This document shows positions 35,381 through 43,471 of a stretch of DNA of 64,000 bases, one piece after another. Numbering within the stretch: the first letter of the stretch is position 1; every line of letters begins with the position of its first letter. The DNA is taken from positions 558,001 to 622,000 of the forward strand of contig NZ_CP063374.1 of assembly GCF_015160875.1 (NCBI RefSeq), in the 5' to 3' direction. The DNA comes from Streptomyces chromofuscus. GTDB taxonomy: Bacteria > Actinomycetota > Actinomycetes > Streptomycetales > Streptomycetaceae. A program made the position numbers and the translations under genes. Below the pieces are notes generated by a model. That model ran no database searches, had not been told where the DNA came from, and saw only the letters and a program-made list of their open reading frames with translations.

Positions 35381-35830
35381 TCACGGCCTCGGTTCGAGTA
35401 CCAGGACGGGAAGCTCGCGCCCCGCCCGCCGCCGGTAGGTCTCGAAGGGCCGGTAGAGACCGACCATCACCGGCCACAGACGCTCGTGCTCCGCCGGATC
35501 GGCGACACGGGCACGCACAGGGAGGCGTCGCGCCCCGACCTGCACGTGAGTCTCGGGGCAGGCCCGCAGGTTGTGGAACCACGCCGGGTGCCGGGGGTAG
35601 CCGGCCTTGGACGCCACCACGACCAGGTCACGCCCGACGACGCCGTACACCAGCGGCACCGTACGCAGACGCCCCGTCCGCGCACCCCGGTGCTCCAGGA
35701 GCAGCATGGGCGGCCCGCCCGGGAACCGGTGCCCGACGACGCCCCGCGTCGCCCGGTAGACCGCCACGTGCGCACGCGTCACCCGAGCCAGCAGCGGCCA
35801 GCTGCGGTCGGCCCAGCGCATCCAGTCCAT
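35381..35830 (-). CDS. Nitroreductase/quinone oxidoreductase-type F420 (Ddn-like) protein
   Basis: A 149-residue member of the split-barrel deazaflavin-dependent family. LLLEHRGARTGRLRTVPLVY contains the TGR-type loop that binds F420, then VVASKAGYPRHPAWFHNLRA with the conserved tryptophan segment, the Ddn signature. It probably reduces quinones or activated aromatics with reduced F420. It starts inside the end of the next minus-strand gene, overlapping by 52 bases. Confidence 0.87.
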   Translation of the reverse strand: MDWMRWADRSWPLLARVTRAHVAVYRATRGVVGHRFPGGPPMLLLEHRGARTGRLRTVPLVYGVVGRDLVVVASKAGYPRHPAWFHNLRACPETHVQVGARRLPVRARVADPAEHERLWPVMVGLYRPFETYRRRAGRELPVLVLEPRP

Positions 35831-36330
35831 ACCGGCACGCTACCGACGCGCGGGGCGGCCCGCCCCGTACCCGTCCGCCCCTGACCGAACACGCGGAAGG
35901 CATCTCGCGAGAAGGCCCCGACCCCGCGCACCGCGTCCGGCCCCGCCTCGATCAGCCGTCCGACACGGTCCTCGATCGTCGCCACGAGGTCGTCGAGCGA
36001 GTCGGCCCGCGCGTCGGGGATCTCCAGCAGACAGCGGTAGCCGCCGTTCTCCTCGTCGTCCAGGCCGTACAGGCCGATGTCCGCCTCGACGAAGAAGGCC
36101 TCGTCCGCCGGAGAGACGGTCAGGTCCAAGAAGATCTCGCGGCCGTCCCGCAGGTCGACGACGACGCCCACTGCCTGCATGCCGGGCGTGGCTCCGCAGG
36201 GGGCGAACTCGCTCCAGGCGACGGCGGGCTGGTGCGCCAGGAAGACGTCGTACGCCATGGCCCGCAACCGTTCGGCGGCCCGCCACAGGGCGACGAGCGT
36301 CCCACGGGCGTCCCGGCCTGCTGTGTCCAT
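35779..36330 (-). CDS. Uncharacterised conserved protein
   Basis: A 183-residue protein, ATG 36330. The middle (GVVVDLRDGREIFLDLTVSP, then ADEAFFVEADIGLYGLDDEE) looks like an alternating beta sheet with acidic loops, followed by a helical part (SLDDLVATIEDRVGRLIEAG). The C-terminal 45 residues overlap the F420-type gene and look unstructured. Coding bias supports the frame. I do not recognise the family. It is divergent from the nucleotidyltransferase operon, 89 bases away. Confidence 0.65.
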   Translation of the reverse strand: MDTAGRDARGTLVALWRAAERLRAMAYDVFLAHQPAVAWSEFAPCGATPGMQAVGVVVDLRDGREIFLDLTVSPADEAFFVEADIGLYGLDDEENGGYRCLLEIPDARADSLDDLVATIEDRVGRLIEAGPDAVRGVGAFSRDAFRVFGQGRTGTGRAAPRVGSVPVWTGCAGPTAAGRCWLG

Positions 36331-36419
36331 GCCCAGAGCAGACAGTGAGTGCGCCCGTACGGGGCTGTGTCGAACCGTGCGGGGCGGGTACACAGGGCTG
36401 CGCGGAGGGAGTGATCGGG

Positions 36420-37103
36420 ATGGTGCAGAACGGCGACGACGCGACGCTCGCCCCACGTGCCGAGGGGGCCGGTCTCCGGCTGGCGGCACAGCCGCCCGTC
36501 GAGCAGCCGGGACCGGAGGAGACGCACGAACTGCCGCGAGATCGCAACCAGGCGATCCTCGAAGCCGCCAAGCAGGTCGGCACGCTGTTGAAGCGGGGCG
36601 GGCACGAGTTCGCGCTGGCGGGCAGTGTGGCCGCCTATGCGCACGGGGCCAGCGAGAACCTGCAGCACGACGCCGATTTCTGCATCAGGCCGGAGGACGC
36701 CGACGCGGTCGCGGCCACGCTGCGCGACGCCGGGCTGCCGGTGCGCACGCCGCCGGAGGACTGGCTGCTGAAGTCGACGTGCTTCGGGCAGGACATCGAC
36801 ATCATCTTCGAGCTGGCGCACCGGCCCGTGTCGACGGGCATGCTGCAACGGTCGGAGGAGATCCCGGTGGACTCGGTGCGGATGCCGGTGCTGGCGCCGA
36901 CCGACCTGCTGTCCAGCCTGCTCGCCGCCTTCTCGGAGCACCACTGCGACTTCGGCGCGGTGCTGCCGATCGCCCGTGCGCTGCGCGAGAAGGTCGACTG
37001 GGAGCGGATCCGCGGGGACGTCGGGGACGAAGCGATGGCCGCCGCCTTCCTGTTCCTGCTCGAACGCCTGAACGTGATCACTCCTCGGGAGGAGCAGCCA
37101 TGA
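36420..37103 (+). CDS. Nucleotidyltransferase-superfamily protein
   Basis: A 227-residue protein with FALAGSVAAYAHGASENLQ and HDADFCIRPEDADAVAATL, the GS and D-x-D pattern of the polymerase-beta nucleotidyltransferase superfamily, then FGQDIDIIFEL carrying the third acid. It resembles DUF-type nucleotidyltransferases that modify small molecules or act as toxins. The first 40 residues are low-complexity. The ATG follows GGAGGGA. It shares a 4-base ATGA overlap with a BON gene, which in turn overlaps a phosphoesterase, forming a tight operon. Confidence 0.82.
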   Translation: MVQNGDDATLAPRAEGAGLRLAAQPPVEQPGPEETHELPRDRNQAILEAAKQVGTLLKRGGHEFALAGSVAAYAHGASENLQHDADFCIRPEDADAVAATLRDAGLPVRTPPEDWLLKSTCFGQDIDIIFELAHRPVSTGMLQRSEEIPVDSVRMPVLAPTDLLSSLLAAFSEHHCDFGAVLPIARALREKVDWERIRGDVGDEAMAAAFLFLLERLNVITPREEQP

Positions 37104-37387
37104 CCGGCCCCGACGCACAGCGCGCGCCCGCCGCCGCGGGCCCGGAGCACCTGGAGTACCGCGTCGCCCACCTCCGTGACCGGCTCGCCGCCGGGGACCT
37201 CGGTGAGCTGGGCGTGCGCATCGAGGTACGCGGCGAGGCGGTGCTGCTCACCGGCACCGTGCCCTCCGCCCAGTGCCGTGACGAGGTGCGCCGCATCGCC
37301 CAGGAGGAGCTCACCGGGCTGCCGGTGCACGACGACCTCGTGGTGACCGACTGCTCGTCGCCCGATCACGCGGAGGACATCGCATGA
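37100..37387 (+). CDS. BON-domain protein
   Basis: A 95-residue protein. After a short flexible start comes a single BON-type alpha/beta domain (VRIEVRGEAVLLTGTVPSAQCRDEV with RRIAQEELTGLPVHDDLVV), the GxVxLxGxV pattern seen in OsmY and similar proteins. No signal peptide is present, so it is predicted cytosolic, unlike most BON proteins, which act at membranes or in the periplasm. Both its ends overlap neighbouring genes (ATGA at each side), implying a fixed stoichiometry with the nucleotidyltransferase and phosphoesterase. Confidence 0.8.
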   Translation: MTGPDAQRAPAAAGPEHLEYRVAHLRDRLAAGDLGELGVRIEVRGEAVLLTGTVPSAQCRDEVRRIAQEELTGLPVHDDLVVTDCSSPDHAEDIA

Positions 37388-38121
37388 TCCGGATCGCCGC
37401 CGTCGGGGACATCCACATGGGTCCCGACAGCCAGGGCGCGCTGCGCCCTGCGTTCGAAACGCTGCCCGACTGTGCCGACGTGCTGCTGCTCGCCGGGGAC
37501 CTCACCCGGCACGGAACGCCGGACGAGGCCCGCGTGGTGGCCCGGGAGATCACGGACCTCGGCGTGCCCGTCGTCGCCGTGCTGGGCAACCACGACCACC
37601 ACGACGAGCGCCCCGAAGAGGTCACGGCCATCCTGGAGGACGCCGGTGCCGATGTGCTGGAGGGACGGGCCACGGTCGTGACCGCCGGCGGGATGCGCAT
37701 CGGGGTGGCCGGCACCAAGGGCTTCGGCGGCGGCTTCGTGGGGCGCAACGCCGGTGAGTTCGGCGAGCCGCTGATGAAGGAGTTCGTGCGGTACTCGCGC
37801 CGGTGCGCCGACGGACTGCGCACGGCGCTGGAGCAGCTGGCCGGCGAAACCTGCGACGTGCGGGTCGCGTTGACGCACTTCTCCCCCGTGCCGGAGACGC
37901 TGGCCGGCGAGCCGCTGGAGATCTATCCGTTCCTGGGCAGCTATCTGCTGGCCGAGGCGATCGACACCGCGGGCGCCGACCTCGCGGTGCACGGGCACGC
38001 ACACGCCGGCACCGAGCACGGCATGACCAGCGGCGGCGTTCGCGTCCGCAATGTCGCGCAGCCGGTGATCGGCCGCGCCTTCCACGTCTACCACGTACCG
38101 GTGAACGCGCGCGTGCCGTAA
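37384..38121 (+). CDS. Calcineurin-like metallophosphoesterase
   Basis: A 245-residue metallophosphoesterase with all five metal-binding motifs: AVGDIHMG near residue 6, LLAGDLTRHG near 37, LGNHDHHDE near 63, the histidine in RVALTHFSPVP near 165 and VHGHAHAGTEHG near 205. It should hydrolyse a phosphodiester or nucleotide. Being last in a tight operon with a nucleotidyltransferase, it may reverse that enzyme's product. The start overlaps the BON stop by 4 bases. Confidence 0.9.
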   Translation: MIRIAAVGDIHMGPDSQGALRPAFETLPDCADVLLLAGDLTRHGTPDEARVVAREITDLGVPVVAVLGNHDHHDERPEEVTAILEDAGADVLEGRATVVTAGGMRIGVAGTKGFGGGFVGRNAGEFGEPLMKEFVRYSRRCADGLRTALEQLAGETCDVRVALTHFSPVPETLAGEPLEIYPFLGSYLLAEAIDTAGADLAVHGHAHAGTEHGMTSGGVRVRNVAQPVIGRAFHVYHVPVNARVP

Positions 38122-38285
38122 CCGCGGGTGGACGGACGCCACGCCCGGGCGCGCCGTACTGCACTTGGCGCTCCTGCCCGTCACCAAAGCGCGAAACCGC
38201 CGCGCGAAGGACATCGCGCGGCCCCTTCCAGGCAAGCCCTAGGGCTTCGGGACGGATTCTCCCCGTACCTGACTGGAAGGAGACC

Positions 38286-39665
38286 ATGCGCATGCTGCAC
38301 AGACATGCCGCGACCGGGCGCCGTACGGTGCTGGTCGCGGTCGGCACGTTGGTGCTCAGCGGAATCGGTTCGACCGCGGCCGCCGAGCCACCGCCCGCGG
38401 CGGGTCCGCCGCCCTCGGCGACGCAGACGCTCGGGGCCGACAGACCGTCGGCACAGGTGCTGCGTGCCCTGGAGCGTGACCTGGGCCTGACCGCGCAGCA
38501 GGCGGCGACGCGGCTGGTGAACGAGGCGGAGGCGGGCACCCGTGCGGGCCGGCTCCGGCTCGCGCTGGGCGAGCGCTTCGCCGGCGCGTGGGTGACCGGC
38601 GCCACCTCGAGCACGCTCACCGTGGCGACCACCAGCAAGGCGGACGTGACCACCATCCAGGGGCAGGGCGCGAAGGCCGCCGTGGTGAAGGCGTCCCTGA
38701 GCGATCTCACGGCCGTCAAGGAACGGCTGGACAAGGCCGCGACCCGCGTCAGCACGCGCTACACGCCGCAGTGGTACGTCGACATGCCGAAGAACCGGGT
38801 CGTGATCGAGGCGGCGAGCAGGACGACCGCGGCCACCTTCGCCGCGGCGGCCCGCCTCGACGCCGAGCAGGTGGACGTCCGGGTGACGACGAAGCGGCCG
38901 CGACTGCTGGAGAACATCACCGGCGGCGACGCCTACTACATCAACGACGCGGCCCGCTGCTCGGTCGGCTTCTCGGTGAGCAAGGGCGCGCAGCGCGGCT
39001 TCGCCACCGCCGGCCACTGCGGCGACCCCGGCGACCGGACCACCGGCCACAACGAGGCCGAACAGGGCACCTTCCAGGCCTCCACCTTCCCCCGCAAGGA
39101 CATGGCGTGGGTCGGCGTGAACAACGACTGGACCGCGACGGCCGACGTGAAGGGCGAGGGCGGCGAGACCGTGCAGGTCGGCGGTTCGGTCGAGGCGCTC
39201 GTCGGCGCGTCGGTGTGCCGGTCCGGCTCCACCACGGGCTGGCACTGCGGCAAGGTCGAGCAGCACGGCACGAGCGTCAGCTACGCGGAGGGCGTCGTCG
39301 ACGGGCTGACCCGGACGACGGTGTGCGCCGAACCGGGCGACTCCGGTGGCCCGTTCATCGCGGGCGCGCAGGCGCAGGGCATGACCTCCGGCGGCACCGG
39401 TGACTGCACGAGCGGCGGCACCACGTTCTACCAGCCGATCAACCCGGTCCTCAGCGACTTCGGGCTCACGCTGAAGACGGCGTCCACCGGTGCGGCGACG
39501 CCGGACCCGCAGGGCGGCGGGAGCGACGGATGGGCCGCCGGGCGCGTCTACCCGGTCGGGGCCACGGTGACGCACGACGGCGTCGTCTACCAGTGCCTGC
39601 AGGCCCACCAGGCGCAGGGTGCCTGGACGCCGGCCGGGACGCCGGCGCTGTGGCAGCGCATGTGA
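38286..39665 (+). CDS. Secreted S1 serine protease with prodomain and chitin-binding domain
   Basis: A 459-residue streptogrisin/alpha-lytic-type protease. A Sec signal is at about residues 1-33, a prodomain (S1 pro-peptide with SAQVLRALERDLGLTAQQAA) runs to about 205, and the protease carries TAGHC (His244), KDMAWVGV (Asp272) and EPGDSGGP (Ser353). After an Ala/Gly/Pro linker, residues 416-459 (WAAGRVYPVGATVTHDGVVY) form a CBM5/12 chitin-binding domain with conserved tryptophans. This is the SprC-like layout, which anchors the protease to chitin. GAAGGAGACC precedes the ATG. Confidence 0.95.
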   Translation: MRMLHRHAATGRRTVLVAVGTLVLSGIGSTAAAEPPPAAGPPPSATQTLGADRPSAQVLRALERDLGLTAQQAATRLVNEAEAGTRAGRLRLALGERFAGAWVTGATSSTLTVATTSKADVTTIQGQGAKAAVVKASLSDLTAVKERLDKAATRVSTRYTPQWYVDMPKNRVVIEAASRTTAATFAAAARLDAEQVDVRVTTKRPRLLENITGGDAYYINDAARCSVGFSVSKGAQRGFATAGHCGDPGDRTTGHNEAEQGTFQASTFPRKDMAWVGVNNDWTATADVKGEGGETVQVGGSVEALVGASVCRSGSTTGWHCGKVEQHGTSVSYAEGVVDGLTRTTVCAEPGDSGGPFIAGAQAQGMTSGGTGDCTSGGTTFYQPINPVLSDFGLTLKTASTGAATPDPQGGGSDGWAAGRVYPVGATVTHDGVVYQCLQAHQAQGAWTPAGTPALWQRM

Positions 39666-40010
39666 CGGTCGTACCGGCACGTCTCGGGGGATCGGGGACT
39701 GGTGGCACCGGACGCGGGGCGTTGTCGCGCCCGGTGGCGCCTCGCACGGGGCGGCGTGCCCCGCGCCACTCCTCGGCGAGCAGTGCGTACGCGGCGGCCA
39801 CGAACGGATCCCCGGCGCGGAAGCGGCGGGTGCATCAAGGGCCGTGGCCGAGAAGGCCGCGGCCGCCCTGGGCGACGACGGGCCCGCGGAGGGGGTGCCG
39901 GGCCGGCCCGGAGCCGAGTCACCGACCGTGCACGAGCCCACCGAGCCCAGCGGGCCGCTCCCCCATTACCTTGTTGGCCCCCCTAGCCCGATCAGGCCGC
40001 TCCCGCGACG

Positions 40011-40198
40011 GTGAGCCCCACCGGCGCCCCGACCGGGGCCGACCCGCAGCCGCGGGCCCAGCGCGACCCCTACCCGCCGGCGTCCCCACCGACGCCCCCG
40101 GCGTGGTGACCGGCGAGGAGGGCACCGGGGCGCTCGAGGAGGTCACGGGGCTGCTGAAGAGTCACCGGGTCTGGCAGCGGTTCGCCGCACGCGTGTGA
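40011..40198 (+). pseudogene. Small frameshifted gene or overlapping pair
   Basis: A GTG at 40011 opens MSPTGAPTGADPQPRAQRD then PYPPASPPTPPAW, closing at 40109 with good third-position GC. From 40103 another frame (GTG GTG) continues VVTGEEGTGALEEVTGLL and KSHRVWQRFAARV to 40198, also with strong bias. A single shift would join them into a ~62-residue protein. Alternatively the second starts at the GTG overlapping the first stop. Family not recognised. Confidence 0.4.
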
Positions 40199-40427
40199 AC
40201 GAGGGTGAGGCCCGACGTGGCGCGGATCACAGGGAAGAACTGGAACCCTCCGCATCGGGCCTCGCTGCGATTACCGAATATCGGACACCCAGACGTCGGC
40301 TTGGGAAGTGGCGCACCGAGTGGACGGCGAGCCTTCCAATCCCAGGTCAAATGCGATGTCCACCAATGAATAGTCGATTCTCTCGAGGCCGTCGAGGTCG
40401 GCGTCACGAGGAGTTGGCACGAAAACC

Positions 40428-40446
40428 GCAGGAATTAACGTCCTGC
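40428..40446 (+). promoter_or_regulatory. Inverted repeat just upstream of the permease start
   Basis: GCAGGA (40428-40433) and TCCTGC (40441-40446) are perfect 6-base arms around ATTAACG, ending two bases before the ATG. It could be an operator or an RNA hairpin affecting translation. Confidence 0.35.
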
Positions 40447-40448
40447 TC

Positions 40449-42011
40449 ATGACTCAGCTGGACGTACGGCCCCCGGCCGGAGACAAGGGCGCGCCCCCCA
40501 CCGAGGGGATGCGCGCCAAAGGCCTGAGCGGGAACTCCGTCGGCCTGCTGGGCAGCGCGGTCATCGGTGTGTCGACCGTGGCCCCGGTGTACTGCCTGAC
40601 CTCGACGCTCGGCTCCACGGCCGGCGAGGTGGGCGTGCAGATGCCCGCCGTCTTCCTCGCGGGCTTCCTGCCGATGCTGCTGGTGGCCTTCGCCTACCGC
40701 GAGCTGAACAAGGCGATGCCCGACTGCGGCACCTCCTTCACCTGGACGGTGAAGGCGTTCGGGCCGCGCCTGGGCTGGATGTGCGGCTGGGGCCTGGTGA
40801 TCGCCACGATCATCGTCCTGTCGAACCTGGCCGGCGTGGCCACCTCGTACTTCTGGTTGCTGGCGGGCGAGATCACGGGCAGTGAGTCCGTCGCCGCGCT
40901 GGACGGGAACAAGGCCGTCCACATCGTCACCTGTCTCGCGCTGATCGCGGTCGCGACACTGATCAGCTACCGCGGGATGACCGCGACCAAGGGCGTGCAG
41001 TACGCGCTGGTGGCGTTGCAGCTGCTGGTGTTGGCCGTCTTCGTGGCGATGGCCTTCGGGAAGGCGGGAAGCGCCGAGTTCCCGACGTCGGCGGAGTTCT
41101 CGTGGTCGTGGCTGAATCCGTTCGCCGTGCAGTCGTTCGGCGCGTTCACCGCGGGCCTGTCGCTGTCAATCTTCATGTACTGGGGCTGGGACGCCTGCCT
41201 GACCGCGAACGAGGAGACCAGCGGCAGCACCCGTACCCCCGGCCGCGCGGCGCTGGTCGCCATGGTGGTGCTGGTCGGCTCGTACCTCGCCACCGGTGTG
41301 GCGGCGCAGATGGTCGTCGGCTCCGGTGACCAGGGGCTCGGCCTCGCCAACCCGGAGACCTCCGACAACGTCTTCGCCGCGCTGGCCGGCCCGGTGATGG
41401 GCCCCGCGCTCGGCATCCTGCTCTTCGTCGCGGTGCTCGCGTCGGCCGCGGCCAGCCTGCAGACCACGTTCATCCCGGTGGCCCGTACGGTGCTGGCGAT
41501 GTCGACGTACGAGGCCCTGCCGGCGTCGTACGCCCGGGTGCACCCCCGCTTCAAGACGCCGGGGCGGGCCACCGTGACCGCGGGCGTCGCGACCGGCGTG
41601 TTCTACGCGGTGATGACGCTGGTCAGCGAGCACGTGCTGGTCGACACCATCTACGCGCTCGGCCTGATGATCTGCTTCTACTACGCTCTGACGGCCTTCG
41701 CGTGCGCCTGGTACTTCCGTGGCGAACTGCTGCGCTCCGGCCGCGACCTGGTGTTCAAGGGGCTGTTCCCGGTGCTCGGCGGCGTGCTGCTGGCGGCGGT
41801 GTTCGCCAAGACGCTGATCGACATGTGGGACCCGGCGTACGGCAGCGGCTCGTCCGTGCTGGGTGTGGGCTCGGTGTTCGTGATCGGCGTGGGGCTGCTG
41901 GCCCTGGGCCTGGTGATCATGACCGTGATGCGGTGGCGCAGCCCGGCCTTCTTCCGCGGTGAGGTGCTGACGCCGTCGACGCCGGCGCTGGTCGCCCAGG
42001 ACCGAGAATGA
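40449..42011 (+). CDS. APC-family amino acid/amine permease
   Basis: A 520-residue transporter with about 12-14 hydrophobic helices and the APC N-terminal signature (GNSVGLLGSAVIGVSTVAPVY with MPDCGTSFTWTVKAFG), the segments that form the substrate site in this family. A soluble N-terminus of about 25 residues precedes helix 1. Substrates are typically amino acids or polyamines. It is monocistronic, ending in a strong hairpin terminator. Confidence 0.9.
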   Translation: MTQLDVRPPAGDKGAPPTEGMRAKGLSGNSVGLLGSAVIGVSTVAPVYCLTSTLGSTAGEVGVQMPAVFLAGFLPMLLVAFAYRELNKAMPDCGTSFTWTVKAFGPRLGWMCGWGLVIATIIVLSNLAGVATSYFWLLAGEITGSESVAALDGNKAVHIVTCLALIAVATLISYRGMTATKGVQYALVALQLLVLAVFVAMAFGKAGSAEFPTSAEFSWSWLNPFAVQSFGAFTAGLSLSIFMYWGWDACLTANEETSGSTRTPGRAALVAMVVLVGSYLATGVAAQMVVGSGDQGLGLANPETSDNVFAALAGPVMGPALGILLFVAVLASAAASLQTTFIPVARTVLAMSTYEALPASYARVHPRFKTPGRATVTAGVATGVFYAVMTLVSEHVLVDTIYALGLMICFYYALTAFACAWYFRGELLRSGRDLVFKGLFPVLGGVLLAAVFAKTLIDMWDPAYGSGSSVLGVGSVFVIGVGLLALGLVIMTVMRWRSPAFFRGEVLTPSTPALVAQDRE

Positions 42012-42017
42012 CGAACG

Positions 42018-42055
42018 GACGTCCCCGTCCCCCGCGCCGGCGGGACGGGGACGTC
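42018..42055 (+). terminator. Strong hairpin terminator after the permease
   Basis: GACGTCCCCGTCCC (42018-42031) and GGGACGGGGACGTC (42042-42055) form a perfect 14-bp stem with a 10-base loop, beginning 7 bases after the stop. Confidence 0.85.
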
Positions 42056-42788
42056 GCCGTGCCACCGGGCCACCGGCAACCGCTCGGGGGACGCGCTTCA
42101 TGAAGCCCGCACGCCACACGAGCGGGTCCGTGGCGCCGGCGGTGTCGATGGCGGTGGTCATGCGGCGGCTCCTTCGGCGGTCGCGGGGGAGACCGCGGCG
42201 TGGCCCCGGTTGCGGGACGCGCAGACCGGCGCATGGGATCGCCGGGGTGTCGCGGACCTTCACGCGCACGCCCCTGAGGTTCTTCACCGCCTTTGCGCGG
42301 CGTCGTTGGGGAGGTGTAGCCGGGGGCCTCGAACATCTCGGGCAGGAACAGGTCGGTGCGGACGACTCGCGCCGTCCGCACGGCACGTGTCTGCCCAGTC
42401 ACGCGGTGAATTCGGCCGGAAACGCTCGTATCGACGGTCGAACGCCGGGCTCGTCCGAGGGGAAGGGTTCGCGTGCGCTCCCCGTTGCTGATCAGTGGTC
42501 ATGCCGATGGCCGGTCGACCGCGAAGGTGGAGGAAGAGTTGAGCAGGCACGGGTACGGTCCCGCCCTGGGGCCGGGACTCCCCGTGCACGCCGGCCGGGC
42601 GGGCCGCGACCACGGCCTTCGGGGCGCAGCCCCGGCCCGGACTGTCCCGGACACGGCGACCATACGCACGTCGACCATCGCGCGAGCCAGTTCTGGTCCG
42701 TGTCCTCCGTGCGGAATCCGAGTCGCCGCGCACACGTGGAGCGGGTCCCCGGCACCCGCCGGAGACCCGCTCCTCGTCGTTCACCCGA
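42056..42788. other. Gap with possible N-terminal gene fragments
   Basis: On the minus strand an ATG at 42161 with AAGGAGC upstream begins TTAIDTAGATDPLVWRAG with FMKRVP, but the frame soon runs into the permease terminator. Further up, a frame near 42386-42210 begins VRTARVVRTDLFLPEMFEAP. Both look like gene starts without bodies. On the plus strand, a GTG at about 42473 opens a frame with moderate bias. None is recognisable, so I list no gene. Confidence 0.35.
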
Positions 42789-42962
42789 TCAGTGCTTGAA
42801 CGTGTCCTTGGTCTTCTCCTTGGCCTGACGAGCATCGCCCTTGGACTGCTCCATCCTGCCCTCGGCGGTCATCCGCTCGTTGCCGACCGCGCGGCCGGCC
42901 GCCTCCTTGGCCTTCCCCTTGGCCTGTTCCATCTTGGCCTTGGCCTTCTTCTCTCGCGCCAC
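42789..42962 (-). CDS. CsbD-like small stress protein
   Basis: A 57-residue charged helical protein with MEQAKGKAKEAAGRAVGNE and MTAEGRMEQSKGDARQAKEK, the CsbD family pattern, ending TKDTFKH. I place the start at GTG 42962, which has TTGGAG 8 bases upstream and gives the normal family length; an upstream ATG at 43028 would add unrelated residues. CsbD proteins are general-stress proteins of unclear function. Confidence 0.88.
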   Translation of the reverse strand: MAREKKAKAKMEQAKGKAKEAAGRAVGNERMTAEGRMEQSKGDARQAKEKTKDTFKH

Positions 42963-43049
42963 GATGTTCTCCAAGCCGTCGGCGGAGTTCGCTGTCACTG
43001 TCCGGGTGGCCCCCGGGGCGCGGCCCAAACGCCCGGCCGCTCACCCCGC

Positions 43050-43380
43050 CCGACCCGCGGGCGACCATGGCGCCCGCGTCGCGCAGGTCGCGCAGCCGCC
43101 AGGCGTGCGCGGCCTCCCGGAGCCCCGGCGGCGGGGGACCCCACTCGTCGGTGCCGTCGGGGCGGGTGCAGGCGGTGTGCGGCGGCTGCAGGACGCCGCC
43201 ACGCCCGGCTCGGCGAAGCGCGGCGCAGGTCGTCCCGCCGTCTCGATGTGCTCCACGCGATGCGCCCCGCGGGCTTCCGGGGCCCAGGGCCGCGACCACG
43301 TCGAGGACGTGGCGTACCGCCGCGTCACCGATGGCGTGCGTGGCCCTCCGGATGCCGGTCGCGTGCAGATCATGTCGCCC
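43050..43380 (-). pseudogene. Decayed YtcJ-like amidohydrolase fragment
   Basis: Three pieces in two frames spell the C-terminal part of an amidohydrolase family 3 (YtcJ-like) protein. THAIGDAAVRHVLDVVAALG contains the metal histidine region. RVEHIETAGRPAPRFAEPG follows in another frame. LREAAHAWRLRDLRDAGAMV then returns to the first frame. At least two frameshifts and missing ends make this a pseudogene, oriented like the CsbD gene downstream. Confidence 0.75.
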
Positions 43381-43471
43381 GCACCTGCGCGCGAGGCGAC
43401 GAGAACGCCCTCGGCGGCGTTTCCGGGCCCCGCCCGGGCGCTGTCGGCGGTCTCCGGCGGGCTGCCGCGTC

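Larger units (their letters stand above)
39666..40448. other. Intergenic region with a small frameshifted reading frame and a lower-GC patch
   Basis: No full-length gene is convincing. The only coding signal is the short frameshifted frame at 40011-40198. From about 40200 to 40440 the composition drops visibly (for example CGATTACCGAATATCGGACA and AATGCGATGTCCACCAATGA), unlike the flanks. It may be regulatory DNA or foreign DNA. A minus-strand frame (40162-40407) exists there, but I recognise nothing in it. Confidence 0.35.
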
